Shown: positions 17,810 to 27,274, counted from the stretch's first letter. The stretch: DNA of 64,000 nucleotides from Palsa-461 sp963768185 (GCA_963768185.1 CAVYGS010000001.1:682001-746000); one strand, 5' to 3'. The notes: a model not told the origin generated them from the letters alone. Program-made: numbers and translations.

Positions 17810-18475
17810 TCAGTCGGGCTCGGAAGACCCGAGAACGCCAACCGGACAGGACACGCCGGTCCCACCCAGTCCGCAATACCCGTTGGGGTTCGCCGCGAGG
17901 TACTGCTGGTGGTACCCCTCCGCGTAATAGAACGGACCGGCCGCCGTCACCTCGGTGGTGATGGCGCCGAACCCGGCCGTGCGGAGGCGCTCCTCGAACA
18001 CCGCCTTCACCTCGGCCGCCGCCGCGGCCTGCTCGCCCTCGGTGACGTAGATCGCCGAGCGGTACTGGGTGCCGACGTCGTTGCCCTGCCGCATGCCCTG
18101 GGTCGGGTCGTGGCTCTCGAAGAACTCTCCGAGCAACCGGCGGTAGGTGATCTTCGCCGGATCGAAGACGACCAGGACAGCCTCGGCGTGGCCGGTGCGT
18201 CCGCTGCAGACCTCCTCGTAGGTGGGGTTGGGCGTGTACCCGCCCGAGTAGCCGACCGCCGTCGTGTAGACGCCGTCGAGCTGCCAGAAGCGACGCTCGG
18301 CGCCCCAGAAGCAGCCCAGTGCGAACAGCGCCGTCTCCATCCCCGCGGGGAACGGCGGTGCGGTCGGCGTCCCGAGCACGAGGTGGTTGCCAGTGTGGGC
18401 GATCGGGTGGTCTCGCCCGGGCAGGGCCTTCGCCGAGTCGACCATCTGCGTCTTGTGGCCCGAGAACAACCTCAT
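17810..18475 (-). CDS. msrA: Peptide methionine (S)-S-oxide reductase MsrA
   Basis: Repairs oxidised methionine in proteins. 221 residues with catalytic GCFWGAERRFW, YSGGYTPNPTYEEVCSGRTGHAEAV, YHQQYLAANPNGYCGLGGTG and resolving cysteines near the C-terminus (GYCGLG, VSCPVG). The N-terminal extension ending in ALGCFWG is typical of the longer MsrA type. ATG 18475 has AAGGAG eight bases upstream. It lies among ergothioneine and ferritin-encapsulin genes, consistent with an oxidative-stress neighbourhood. Confidence 0.95.
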   Translation of the reverse strand: MRLFSGHKTQMVDSAKALPGRDHPIAHTGNHLVLGTPTAPPFPAGMETALFALGCFWGAERRFWQLDGVYTTAVGYSGGYTPNPTYEEVCSGRTGHAEAVLVVFDPAKITYRRLLGEFFESHDPTQGMRQGNDVGTQYRSAIYVTEGEQAAAAAEVKAVFEERLRTAGFGAITTEVTAAGPFYYAEGYHQQYLAANPNGYCGLGGTGVSCPVGVLGSSEPD

Positions 18476-18552
18476 CGTCCGACTCCTTCTCGCACGGCGC
18501 GTGGTGCGCTCAGTATGGACGACGGGTGTCCCCGGCCAGCCATCGGATCGGA

Positions 18553-18837
18553 TTACTCGACGACGACACCCTTCCAGAAGGCGATCCGATCCTTGATCTC
18601 CTTCGCGGCGTCCTTGGGGTCCGGGTAGTACCACGCGGCGTCCGCGGCGCGCTCGCCGTCCACCACAACGTCGTGATAGCTCGCAAGACCCTTCCAGGAA
18701 CACGTGGTGTGCGTCTCGCTCGCCTGCAGGAACGAGGCGTCCACCGCATCGGGCGGGAAGTAATGGTTGCCCTCGACCACGACGGTGTCGTCGCTCTCGG
18801 CGATCGTCGTGCCGTTGAACGTCGCTCGAATCGTCAT
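18553..18837 (-). CDS. DUF427 protein
   Basis: 94 residues: MTIRATFNGTTIAESDDT, VEGNHYFPPDAVD, CSWKGLASYHDVVVDGE and AAWYYPDPKDAAKEIKDRIAFW are the full DUF427 pattern. Family members are small beta-rich proteins of unknown function, common in actinobacteria. Start ATG 18837. Divergent from egtB with 198 bases between. Confidence 0.9.
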   Translation of the reverse strand: MTIRATFNGTTIAESDDTVVVEGNHYFPPDAVDASFLQASETHTTCSWKGLASYHDVVVDGERAADAAWYYPDPKDAAKEIKDRIAFWKGVVVE

Positions 18838-19035
18838 GGTCGGAGCATACGGGTGCGGGCTTGCGAAGACTCCCAGGTCCAGGCGGGTGCGCGGGCCCGC
18901 GGAACAATGGGCGATGGCGCTCGAGCCCGCGCGCACCGCAGCGAGCCCGGCCCGCTACGGTGGACCGTCAAAGAGCGTCGGTCCGCGATCCCCCTGGCAC
19001 CGACTGCATTTCGGCTGCCCGGAGAGGTGCGCCAG

Positions 19036-20277
19036 ATGGCCCCAATCGACCCCGAGGCCCATGCTTCCGTACTCGGCCGACGCTACGGCGAGGTGCGCGA
19101 GCACACAGAGCACCTCGCCGCGCCGCTCTCCCCCGAGGACCAGATGGTCCAGTCGATGCCCGACGTCAGCCCGACCAAGTGGCACCGGGGGCACACGACC
19201 TGGTTCTTCGAGACCTTCGTGCTGCCGCTCCAGGACCCCGACTACGCGCCATTCCACCCGGCCTTCGGCTACATCTTCAACTCCTACTACGAGGCGATCG
19301 GCTCCCGGCAGCCCCGTGACCGCCGCGGCGTGATCTCGCGGCCGAGCGTGGGCGAGGTCGCCGACTACCGCGCCCATGTCGACAAGATCATGACCGAGCT
19401 GTTCGCCTCGCCACCCCGAGACGAGGCGCTCTGGCTCATCGAGCTCGGCATCCATCATGAGCAGCAGCATCAGGAGCTGCTGCTCATGGACATCAAGCAC
19501 GTGCTGAGCTGCAATCCGCTCATGCCCGCGTACTGCGCGAGCGACGAGCCCCCTCCGTCGGCCCCCAACCCGCCCGGCTGGGCCGACCACGAGGGAGGCG
19601 AGGTGGAGATCGGCCATGACGGGCGCGGCTTCGGCTTTGACAACGAATTCCCCCGCCACCGGTCCCTCCTCACGCCGTTCGCCCTGGCCGACCGCCTGGT
19701 GACCTGCGGCGAGTGGCTCGAGTTCATGGGCGACGGCGGCTACCGCCGGCCCGAGCTGTGGCTTTCGGACGGTTGGGCGACCGTCAACCAGGAGGGTTGG
19801 GAGGCGCCGCTCTACTGGTCGCGGGAGGACGACGAGTGGCGGATCTTCACCTTGTGCGGGCCGCGGGCGATCTGCGCGAGCGAGCCCGTCTGCCACGTCA
19901 GCTACTACGAGGCCGACGCGTTCGCCCACTGGAGCGGGTTTCGCCTGCCGACCGAGCAGGAGTGGGAGACGGTCGCCCTCACCGGGTCCGGTTCGGGCGG
20001 CTCGCACCTGCACCCGGTCAAGAGCGACGACGCCCTCGGCGACCTCTTCGGCGAGGTCTGGCAGTGGACCACCAGCTCCTACAGCCCCTATCCGGGGTTC
20101 CGGGCCGCCGCCGGGGCGGTCGGCGAATACAACGGGAAGTTCATGGTGAACCAGCACGTGCTCCGCGGCGGGGCGTGTGTCACACCGGACGGCCACACTC
20201 GGGCCACCTACCGGAACTTCTTCCATCCTGGGTCGCGGTGGGCCTTCAGCGGGCTCCGCCTGGCTCGCGACCTCTAA
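19036..20277 (+). CDS. egtB: EgtB, iron-dependent sulfoxide synthase of ergothioneine biosynthesis
   Basis: Mononuclear non-haem iron enzyme that joins hercynine to a thiol donor with O2. 413 residues. The N-terminal DinB-like domain has SPTKWHRGHTTWFFETF and IHHEQQHQELLLMDIKHVL, giving the three-histidine iron site; the C-terminal formylglycine-generating-enzyme-like domain includes FRLPTEQEWE, LFGEVWQWT, VLRGGACVTP and FHPGSRWAFSGLRLARD. ATG 19036 directly precedes the conserved region. egtD follows after 38 bases. No egtA, egtC or egtE is in the window. Confidence 0.93.
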   Translation: MAPIDPEAHASVLGRRYGEVREHTEHLAAPLSPEDQMVQSMPDVSPTKWHRGHTTWFFETFVLPLQDPDYAPFHPAFGYIFNSYYEAIGSRQPRDRRGVISRPSVGEVADYRAHVDKIMTELFASPPRDEALWLIELGIHHEQQHQELLLMDIKHVLSCNPLMPAYCASDEPPPSAPNPPGWADHEGGEVEIGHDGRGFGFDNEFPRHRSLLTPFALADRLVTCGEWLEFMGDGGYRRPELWLSDGWATVNQEGWEAPLYWSREDDEWRIFTLCGPRAICASEPVCHVSYYEADAFAHWSGFRLPTEQEWETVALTGSGSGGSHLHPVKSDDALGDLFGEVWQWTTSSYSPYPGFRAAAGAVGEYNGKFMVNQHVLRGGACVTPDGHTRATYRNFFHPGSRWAFSGLRLARDL

Positions 20278-20315
20278 GCGTCGCACCACCTCAACTCGAG
20301 CAACCGGGGAGCGCC

Positions 20316-21297
20316 ATGACCGAGTCGATCCTGACCGTGGACGTGTTCCTCACCTCGGCGCAGCTCCGGCGAGCGCTCGAGGACGACGTGCGACGCGGGC
20401 TGACGTCCTCCCCCAAGGCCATCCCGCCGCTGTGGTTCTACGACGAGGCGGGCAGCCGCCTGTTCGAGGAGATCACACGGCTCCCCGAGTACTACCCGAC
20501 GCGCGCCGAGCGCCGGCTCCTCACCGAGCACGCCGGTGACATCGCCCGCCTGGCCCGGGCCGACACCCTCGTCGAGCTCGGCGCCGGTGCCTGCGACAAG
20601 ACCGCGCCTGGTCCTCGACGCAATGCGCGCCGAGGGGCCACCGCTCCGATACGTGCCCTTCGACGTGAGCGACGAGTTTCTCCGCGAGGCGGCGAAGGGG
20701 CTGATCGAGGACTACGAGGGCCTGCGCGTGAACGCGGTGGTCGGCGACTTCCGCCAGCACCTCGGACGCATCCCGACCGAGGGACGGCGGCTGATCGCGT
20801 TCTTGGGCGGGACCATCGGGAACCTCGTCCCCGGGGAGCGAGCCCGGTTCCTCTCCGCGCTGCACGACACCATGGGCGAAGACGACCACCTGCTGATCGG
20901 TGTGGATCTGGTGAAAGACCGCGACACGATCGTGGCCGCATATGACGACGCCCAACGGGTCACGGCCGCGTTCAACCGCAACGTGCTGAACGTCATCAAC
21001 AACGAGCTCGGCGCCGACTTCGACCCCGACGCGTTCGCGCACGTGGCGCTCTGGAACGAGGACGAGCACTGGATCGAGATGCGGCTGCGGTCAGACCGGC
21101 CCCAGCACGTGCGGGTGCCCGAGCTCGACCTCGACGTCGAGTTCGCAACGGGCGAGGACCTCTTGACCGAGATCAGCGCGAAGTTCACGCCCGAGGGGTT
21201 GGCGGCCGAGCTGGTCGCGGCCGGCTTCGCGATTGATGCCATCTGGGGAGTCGAGCGGGGCGAGTTCGCCCTTGCGCTGGCCCACCCGGCGCGCTGA
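20316..21297 (+). CDS. egtD: EgtD, L-histidine N-alpha-methyltransferase (one frameshift)
   Basis: Trimethylates histidine to hercynine with SAM, the first step of ergothioneine synthesis. After correcting one break it is 326 residues, the normal length. The first part has IPPLWFYDEAGSRLFEEIT, YYPTRAER and VELGAGACDKT; the frame then breaks at about 20604, where an extra G separates CDKT from RLVLDAMRAEG. The second part includes YVPFDVSDEFL, FLGGTIGNL, DLVKD, AFNRNVLNVINNELGADFD and WNEDEHWIEMRL. ATG 20316 has GGGGAG upstream. Product is functional only if the extra base is a sequencing error. Confidence 0.88.
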
Positions 21298-21301
21298 GCG
21301 A

Positions 21302-22111
21302 CTACTTCGCCCGAAGCGCGATCCCCGCCTCGGGCGAGGCCACGTGGAAGGTGAAGCTTTCCTCCACGTAGAGGTGCACCCGCTCGGCGTCGTGATGGTC
21401 GTAGCCGATCGCGATGTCCTCGCCGGACTCGAGGTGGAAGTCGTCACCCCGCTGGCTCACGACGACCGCGCCCTCGACGCCCGGCGCCCACACGATCGGA
21501 CCGTCCAGGATCTGCCGCAGGTGATCGAACACGAGGATCCCCCCGTGCTCGGTCGTCTCGACGACCCCGGTGTACTCGTCGGGGCCGAGCGCCAGGCCGT
21601 AGGGGCCCTGCACGCCCGCGTCGAGCAAGACCTTGACCGCCCGCGCGACCTCACCCGGATAGCGCGCGTAGTCCCCCGAGAGGGTGACCGGGTCATGCGG
21701 CGACGCCGCGGTGATCCCGACGATGCCGGCTGCTTCCCATCCGTGGAAGACGGCGATGTTCTCGGCCCGGGCGATCTGGCGCGCCGCCTGGCCCAGCTCG
21801 TTGAGGTCGAGGTCATCCGCACCGCGATCGGCCGCCAACAGCTCGCCGCGCCCGACTGCAAAGGGGGCCCGGAGCTCGACGAGCGGGAGCACCCGCCGCT
21901 GCTTGGCCGACAGCCCGGCGACCGGCACGGTCCCGATGTCGTCGGTCCGCCCGAGGTTGTGCGCCGGGTGGTCCCAACCGAGCGGCCCGACGAACTCGAC
22001 CAGCTTGCGGGAGGCGAGTGCGGCCACTAGCTGGCGGCGGCCCTCGTCGTCGACCTGCTTCCACGCCGCATCGGTGATCGGCGCGTGGCTCCGGAGGAGG
22101 TGGTTCATCAT
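21302..22111 (-). CDS. enc: Encapsulin shell protein, family 1
   Basis: HK97-fold protein that self-assembles into a protein nanocompartment. 269 residues, the family length. It begins MNHLLRSHAPITDAAWKQVD and contains ARKLVEF-type SRKLVEFVGPLGWDH, AVFHGWEAAGIVGI, GPYGLALGPDEYT and a C-terminal YVEESFTFHVASPEAGIALR, all typical of linocin M18/encapsulin. The ATG overlaps the stop of the ferritin-like cargo gene, so shell and cargo are translated together. It ends four bases from the convergent egtD stop. Confidence 0.95.
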   Translation of the reverse strand: MMNHLLRSHAPITDAAWKQVDDEGRRQLVAALASRKLVEFVGPLGWDHPAHNLGRTDDIGTVPVAGLSAKQRRVLPLVELRAPFAVGRGELLAADRGADDLDLNELGQAARQIARAENIAVFHGWEAAGIVGITAASPHDPVTLSGDYARYPGEVARAVKVLLDAGVQGPYGLALGPDEYTGVVETTEHGGILVFDHLRQILDGPIVWAPGVEGAVVVSQRGDDFHLESGEDIAIGYDHHDAERVHLYVEESFTFHVASPEAGIALRAK

Positions 22112-22491
22112 CGGACGGTCTCCTTCAGGCTGCCGATCCCGAGCGATCCGCTGTCGGGCGTCGGGTTCTCCCCGCCGTCGCCACCGCCCTCCGCCTCAAC
22201 CTCGACCTCGGTCACCGGTTCGGTCGTGAAGAGGTAGGTCCGCAGGTTCTTGTCGAGGGCCGGGTCGCGGCGCCGCAGCCACTCGAGCGTCATCGCCGCA
22301 TGTTCCTTCTCCTCGTCCCGGTTGTGGGCGAGCAGGCCCTTGAGCTCGGGATCGGTCGCGGCGTGGACCCGCTGGTCGTACCAGTCGACGGCCTCGAGCT
22401 CCTCTTGGAGCGAGACGATCGCCCGGTGCCGATCGATGGACTCGGGCGTGAGCAGTTGGGCGGGCTCGTGCAGGCCAGCGCTTTGTGCCAT
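22108..22491 (-). CDS. Encapsulated ferritin (EncFtn) cargo protein
   Basis: 127-residue ferritin-like ferroxidase stored inside the encapsulin shell. Two helices carry the iron ligands: EELEAVDWYDQR (Glu near residues 30-33) and HNRDEEKEHAAM (Glu 60-61, His 64). A flexible Gly/Glu-rich linker leads to SLGIGSLKETVR, which has the core of the C-terminal encapsulin-targeting peptide. AAAGGAG lies upstream of the ATG. Together with the shell gene it forms an iron-storage compartment that oxidises and sequesters Fe(II). Confidence 0.95.
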   Translation of the reverse strand: MAQSAGLHEPAQLLTPESIDRHRAIVSLQEELEAVDWYDQRVHAATDPELKGLLAHNRDEEKEHAAMTLEWLRRRDPALDKNLRTYLFTTEPVTEVEVEAEGGGDGGENPTPDSGSLGIGSLKETVR

Positions 22492-22508
22492 GCGTCGTGC
22501 GCTCCTTT

Positions 22509-22522
22509 CGTGTCCCGACACG
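22509..22522. promoter_or_regulatory. Perfect palindrome upstream of the encapsulin operon
   Basis: CGTGTC-cc-GACACG, a perfect inverted repeat, lies immediately upstream of the ribosome-binding site of the cargo gene (ATG 22491). Its position suits an operator or a small 5'-leader hairpin. The cognate regulator is not known. Confidence 0.4.
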
Positions 22523-22606
22523 CCTCGGCGCACGGGGCCGGCACCGGCCGATCCGGGGGCGTCTCCACCCGGCCGACCACGTCTCGGGCCACGGTACCAG
22601 GGGCCT

Positions 22607-22638
22607 TTGACATGGGCATTCCCCCCGTTGGGTACCTT
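22607..22638 (+). promoter_or_regulatory. Candidate promoter of the YihY gene
   Basis: TTGACA at 22607-22612 is followed by TACCTT at 22633-22638, a spacing of 20 bases, which is longer than ideal. If real, transcription starts after the in-frame ATG at 22612, which argues for the ATG at 22666 as translation start. Confidence 0.3.
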
Positions 22639-22665
22639 TCGATTCGTGCCAAGAGCCCCGCGCCG

Positions 22666-23694
22666 ATGAGCCGGATCCAGCGGGCCCTGCGCGCGCTCGA
22701 CGCGTTCCAGCGACGGCGCCCGGCTCTCGGCTTCCTCTACGGCGTCGTGAAGAAATACGGCGACGACCGCTGCGGCCAGCTCGCGGCGCTCCTCGCCTAC
22801 TACGCCTTCCTCACCATCTTCCCGCTCCTGCTCTTGTTCGTGACCGTCGTCGGCATGGTGGCCGGATCGGACCCCTCGTTCGCCCAAAGCCTCGAGCATT
22901 CGGTGTTCTCGCAGTTCCCGGTGATCGGGTCGGGATCCTCCGCCCACGGGTTCACGCTGGCCAACAGCATCCACGCCCTGCACCGGAACAGCGCGATCGG
23001 TCTCGCCGTCGGGATCGTCGGGCTGCTCTGGGGGTCCCAGGGGGCGAGCCAGACCGGGCAGTTCGCGATGGCCCAGGTCTGGAACATCCCGGGCGTCGAG
23101 CGCCCCAACTACTGGGCGCGCTTCGTCCGCACCTGGATCCTCACGGCGATGCTCGGGGTCTTCGTGATCCTGAGCTTCGCCCTGTCCGGCGTGGCCACCT
23201 GGGGCGAGCACTCGGTGGCGATCCGGGCGGGTGGGTTCGCCGGCTCCCTCGTGCTCAACGCGCTGGCCTACGTGGTGGGGTTCCGCGTGCTCACCCCGAA
23301 GGTTGTCGGCACCCACCGCCTTGTCCCGGGCGCCCTCGTCGGCGCGGCAATCTGGACGGTGCTCCAGAACGTGGGCACCGAGCTGATCGAGCACCAGCTG
23401 CGCGGTGCGAGCCAGGTCTACGGCTCGTTCGCCGTCGTACTCGGGCTGATCGCCTGGATCTACCTCGCGATGAACCTGTCCATGTACGCGGCCGAGGCCA
23501 ACGTCGTGCTCACCCGGAGGCTGTGGCCACGCTCGCTGGTCCAGCCACCCCTCACCGACAGCGACGAGTCGGTGCTGACCGCCATCGCGAAGCAAGAGAC
23601 GCGTCGGCCCGAGCAGCGGGTCGAGGTGGGATTTGAAAGGGCCCCGAAAGCCCAGCAGCGGGCCACCACCGAGGACCCGGTCCCGGCCGGCTGA
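22666..23694 (+). CDS. YihY/BrkB (UPF0761) family membrane protein
   Basis: 342 residues with six predicted membrane helices. It shows QLAALLAYYAFLTIFPLLLL after a cytoplasmic start, the LWGSQGASQTGQFAMAQVWN segment, and AWIYLAMNLSMYAAEANVVL near the end. The family was once annotated as ribonuclease BN, which is wrong; its true role (possibly transport of lipids or virulence factors) is undefined. ATG 22666 is preferred to ATG 22612, which lies in the candidate -35 box. Confidence 0.85.
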   Translation: MSRIQRALRALDAFQRRRPALGFLYGVVKKYGDDRCGQLAALLAYYAFLTIFPLLLLFVTVVGMVAGSDPSFAQSLEHSVFSQFPVIGSGSSAHGFTLANSIHALHRNSAIGLAVGIVGLLWGSQGASQTGQFAMAQVWNIPGVERPNYWARFVRTWILTAMLGVFVILSFALSGVATWGEHSVAIRAGGFAGSLVLNALAYVVGFRVLTPKVVGTHRLVPGALVGAAIWTVLQNVGTELIEHQLRGASQVYGSFAVVLGLIAWIYLAMNLSMYAAEANVVLTRRLWPRSLVQPPLTDSDESVLTAIAKQETRRPEQRVEVGFERAPKAQQRATTEDPVPAG

Positions 23695-23697
23695 GCC

Positions 23698-24070
23698 CCG
23701 TCAGCGGTAGCTAGTCCACATTCGGCGCTCTGCGAACTTCTCGGCAGGTGCGAGTGGCGTCAGTAGTGAACGCCTACGGCGGCCGGCCTGTCGAGACCCT
23801 CCGCTTTTGGTTACTTTCCCGGCACAGAAGGACAGGACCAACTCTCGATGGCTTGCATCACTGCGGAGCTGGTTGCTCTCGCGCTTCTTCAGGCTCCAGG
23901 TCGATGTTTATTGGGTCGTCGTAGCCCTCAAAAGCAACGCGCGTGGTCATTGCCCTCGTCTTGCGGACGAGCAGGCAACTCCTCCGGACGAGGTGGAGAC
24001 GGCCTACGGAAACGGACCATTTGGCCCTCCTTTGCCCTATCTATCCTACCGGTACGCGATGGCAGCCGGG
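23698..24070. other. Intergenic region without recognised gene
   Basis: About 370 bases between the YihY gene and the 3' end of the DUF4760-like gene. GC content is lower than in the surroundings. I see no conserved coding frame, RNA gene or clear terminator. Confidence 0.4.
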
Positions 24071-24707
24071 CTAGTAGGTCAGGCTCTTGACCAGCCACTT
24101 TATGGCTCGCTGCCGGAGCCTCTGCTGCGCGGCGCCCTTTCCGCCCAGAGCGTCCGCAAGCGCCTCAAAATGCACGTAGATCGGTGGTTGCCGAGAATCG
24201 ATCTCTCTGAGCTCTTTGACAGTGGGTTTCCACAGCTCCCATCGATCGTTCACTATTGGTCCGAGGGATTGTTCGATCCACTGGAGAGTGATCCCCCCAA
24301 GGGTGTCCTGAAGCCCAAGGTCTTCGAAGAAATTGGGTTCCCGTAGGAGAGGATCCAACCGGGCCGAATCACCCGCTTGAGATCCACCCGTCTTCTTCTG
24401 CATCATGTTCACAACCGCGTCACGCAAATTATTTGGCGTCGTGAACTCATCGATCAAGCGGCGAGCTTCAATCAGGTCGTCCTCGTCCCAGCGTCTTGAA
24501 ATTGCCGCCGCGGTCTTCGGTCAATCGAGCTATCCGTCCCTCTCTGAGTTGCCTTGCGCCCACAACGACACCGAGCGCCAAAACCGCCGTCGCGATTGCT
24601 GTCAGCCAGACGGCCCAGTTGACCCCCCAAATGATCTGAACAGCGGAGTGCGCAACATACTGAACGCCAGCGTGATGGCTGGGACCGCCAGGGTGAACTG
24701 TTCTCAC
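24071..24707 (-). CDS. Membrane-anchored DUF4760-like protein (one frameshift)
   Basis: About 211 residues after correction. An N-terminal membrane helix (NWAVWLTAIATAVLALGVVV) is followed by basic ARQLREGRIARL, then a helical soluble domain containing EARRLIDEFTTPNNLRDAV and FFEDLGLQDTLG. This layout resembles DUF4760 proteins, which have one N-terminal helix and a helical cytoplasmic domain of unknown function. The frame breaks at about 24517, where one extra G separates LTEDR from AAISRRWDEDDLIEARR. The family assignment is tentative. Confidence 0.5.
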
Positions 24708-24769
24708 CTGCTATCGGATGACCGCTTGTAGATCAGCGTGCGCCCTTCGACCTGGCCCATCATCAGTCA

Positions 24770-24803
24770 CCCTACGGGAGGGGTGTGTTCCCCTCCCGTA
24801 GGG
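24770..24803. terminator. Strong hairpin terminator downstream of lon
   Basis: CCCTACGGGAGGGG (24770-24783) and its exact complement (24790-24803) form a 14-base perfect stem with a 6-base loop TGTGTT. It lies 55 bases after the lon stop codon (24858, minus strand) and upstream of the next minus-strand gene, so it most likely ends the lon transcript. Confidence 0.75.
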
Positions 24804-24857
24804 CGTTGACCTTCGGGTTCACCCACTCGAGGTGGCCGTTCGCCGGCCAGATTCCGC

Positions 24858-27233
24858 TCAGGCGACGCGCGACAGGCCAGGGTCCGGGACGCCGCCCACG
24901 GCCACCTCGACCGGCTCCAAGCCGAGGACGGGCCTGAGCACGTCCTCCACCCGCTCGGCCAAGTGGAACGTCATCTGGTCGCGCACCTCCTCGGGCACGT
25001 CGTCCAGGTCCGGGCCGTTGCGGGCAGGGAGCACCACCTCGGTGAGACCGGAGCGATGGGCCGCCAGCACCTTCTGGCGCACCCCGCCGATGGGCAGCAC
25101 CCGGCCGCGCAGCGTCACCTCGCCGGTCATGCCGACCACGCCCCGGACGGGGATGTCCCGCAGCAGGCTGACCAATGCCGAGGTGATGGTGACCCCGGCC
25201 GAGGGCCCGTCCTTGGGGACGGCGCCGGCCGGCACGTGCACGTGGAACCGCTTCCCCGCGAAGGCCGCCGGGTCGATGCCCAGCTCAGCGGCGTGCGACC
25301 GCACGAACGACAGGGCTATCTCGGCGGACTCCTTCATGACGTCGCCGAGCTGGCCGGTGAGGGTGAGGCCCTCGGGTCCGTCCGACACGCTCGCCTCCAC
25401 GAAGAGGACGTCGCCGCCCGCCCCGGTGACCGCGAGCCCGGTCGCCACCCCGGGCACCGACTCCCGCTCGGCGGCCTCGAAGAAGAACCTCGGCCGTCCG
25501 AGCCATCCCCGCACGTCGTCGCGCTCGACGGTGACCGGCGGCGTCGCCTCGCCGGCGACGATCTTGGTCGCCACCTTGCGCAGGAGGCGCCCGATCTCGC
25601 GCTCCAAAGCGCGCACGCCCGCCTCCCTCGTGTAGTCCGAGACGATCGCGCTGAGGGCGTCGTCGGTCACCGAGACCTCCTCGGCGGTGAGCCCGGCTCG
25701 GTTGGCCTGGCGGGCCAGGAGGTGGTGGCGTGCAATAGCCACCTTCTCGTTGTCCGTGTACCCGTCCAGCCGGATGACCTCCATGCGGTCGAGGAGGGGG
25801 CCGGGGATCGTGTCGGTGACGTTCGCCGTCGCGATGAACAGCACCCGCGAGAGGTCGAGGTCGACCTCCAGGTAGTGATCGCGGAAGGTGTGGTTCTGGG
25901 CCGGGTCGAGCACCTCGAGCAGCGCGGAGGACGGGTCGCCCCGGAAGTCCGTGCCGATCTTGTCGACCTCGTCGAGCAGCAGGACCGGGTTCATCGTGCC
26001 CGCCTCGCGCAGCGCGCGGACGAGGCGACCCGGCTGCGCGCCGACGTAGGTGCGGCGGTGCCCCCGGATCTCGGCCTCGTCACGCACGCCGCCCAAAGCG
26101 ACGCGGACGAACTTGCGCCCGAGGGCGCGCGCCACCGACTCGCCGAGGGAGGTCTTGCCCACCCCCGGGGGCCCGACGAGGGCCAGGATCGCGCCCGCGC
26201 CACGCCCGTCGACCGGGACGAGTCCCCGCTCGGACTGCAGCTTGCGCACCGAGAGATGCTGGAGGATGCGCTCCTTCACGTCGGCCAGCCCGTCGTGGTC
26301 CTCGTCGAGGATCGCCGCCGCGGCCGGCACGTCGAGCCGGTCCTCGGACTCGATGCCCCAGGGGATCTCGAGGACCGTGTCGAGCCACGTCCGGATCCAG
26401 CCGTGCTCGGGATTCTGCTCGCTGGTGCGCTCGAGCTTGTCGATCTCGCGCTCCAGCGCCTCGCGGACCTTCTCGGGCACGTCCCGCTCGGCCAGGCGGC
26501 TGCGGTAGTCGTCGGGCGCGCCCTCGTCGGCCGACCCGAGCTGACCCAGCTCCTTGCGGATCGCCTCGAGCTGGCGCCGCAGCAGGAACTCGCGCTGGGA
26601 CTTCTCCATGCCCTCCTCAACGTCGCTCTTGATCCGCTCACGCAGCGAGAGGTCGGCCAAGGTGTCCTTGGCCCACCCAAGCACCAGCGCGAGGCGCTGG
26701 GTCACGTCGAGGGTCTCGAGCACCTGGACCTTCTGCGCCAGCGAGAGGTCGGGGGAGTACCCGGCCAGGTCGGCCAGCTGCCCGGGCTCGCTCACCTCGC
26801 GCAGCTGGGCCGCGATCCGCGCCGCACCCCGGCTGAGCAGGATGTTCTCGAGCACCGCCCGGTACTCGCGGGCGAGTGTGGCGGTGCGAGCCTCGTCGGA
26901 GGAGGTCTCCTCAACCGGCTCGGCCTCGACCCACAGGGCGGCGCCGGTCCCCGGCACGCCGGTGCCGAGCGTGGCCCGGCGCTGACCGCTCACCGCGAGC
27001 GCCGGCAGGCCGCCCGGCAGCTCGCCACGCTCGACCACCTCGGCCACGACGCCGACCGACCCGTAACGGCCCTCGATGTGCGGCACGAGCAGCAGGAGGC
27101 CGCCCGAGGTCCCGACGACCTCCGCGGCAGCGCGCGCCTCGTCGGTCTCCAACCCGATGGTGAAGACCATGCCCGGGAGCATGACCCCAGAGCGGAGCGG
27201 GAGCACCGGCAGGGTCAGGGTGTCGCTGGTCAT
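24858..27233 (-). CDS. lon: Lon ATP-dependent serine protease
   Basis: 791-residue AAA+ protease that degrades damaged and regulatory proteins in the cytoplasm. The N-terminal substrate-binding LON domain (to about 200) and helical region are followed by Walker A GPPGVGKTSL, Walker B LLLDEVDKIG, sensor region TANVTDTIPGPLLDRMEVI and the proteolytic domain. There the catalytic serine is in PKDGPSAGVT and the lysine in the segment RQKVLAAHRSGL. All catalytic residues are present. The ATG at 27233 has GGAGG six bases upstream. Confidence 0.95.
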   Translation of the reverse strand: MTSDTLTLPVLPLRSGVMLPGMVFTIGLETDEARAAAEVVGTSGGLLLLVPHIEGRYGSVGVVAEVVERGELPGGLPALAVSGQRRATLGTGVPGTGAALWVEAEPVEETSSDEARTATLAREYRAVLENILLSRGAARIAAQLREVSEPGQLADLAGYSPDLSLAQKVQVLETLDVTQRLALVLGWAKDTLADLSLRERIKSDVEEGMEKSQREFLLRRQLEAIRKELGQLGSADEGAPDDYRSRLAERDVPEKVREALEREIDKLERTSEQNPEHGWIRTWLDTVLEIPWGIESEDRLDVPAAAAILDEDHDGLADVKERILQHLSVRKLQSERGLVPVDGRGAGAILALVGPPGVGKTSLGESVARALGRKFVRVALGGVRDEAEIRGHRRTYVGAQPGRLVRALREAGTMNPVLLLDEVDKIGTDFRGDPSSALLEVLDPAQNHTFRDHYLEVDLDLSRVLFIATANVTDTIPGPLLDRMEVIRLDGYTDNEKVAIARHHLLARQANRAGLTAEEVSVTDDALSAIVSDYTREAGVRALEREIGRLLRKVATKIVAGEATPPVTVERDDVRGWLGRPRFFFEAAERESVPGVATGLAVTGAGGDVLFVEASVSDGPEGLTLTGQLGDVMKESAEIALSFVRSHAAELGIDPAAFAGKRFHVHVPAGAVPKDGPSAGVTITSALVSLLRDIPVRGVVGMTGEVTLRGRVLPIGGVRQKVLAAHRSGLTEVVLPARNGPDLDDVPEEVRDQMTFHLAERVEDVLRPVLGLEPVEVAVGGVPDPGLSRVA

Positions 27234-27250
27234 GTTGCCTCCGATCGTGG

Positions 27251-27274
27251 GAACCTCAAACGGAACCGAGGTTC
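27251..27274. promoter_or_regulatory. Candidate operator upstream of lon
   Basis: GAACCTC (27251-27257) and GAGGTTC (27268-27274) form a perfect inverted repeat with a 10-base spacer, 18-41 bases before the lon start. It does not match the HspR/HAIR consensus (CTTGAGT-N7-ACTCAAG). A repressor or stress regulator is possible. Nothing else is evident in 27275-27529. Confidence 0.35.

Noticed and set aside
20580..20620. Programmed ribosomal frameshift in egtD
   Set aside because: No slippery heptamer or downstream structure is evident, EgtD is not known to use one, and similar one-base breaks occur in many unrelated genes here.
23807..24346. Plus-strand open frame of 179 codons
   Set aside because: It overlaps the minus-strand DUF4760-like gene, whose membrane helix and soluble domain make better sense. 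No family similarity is visible.
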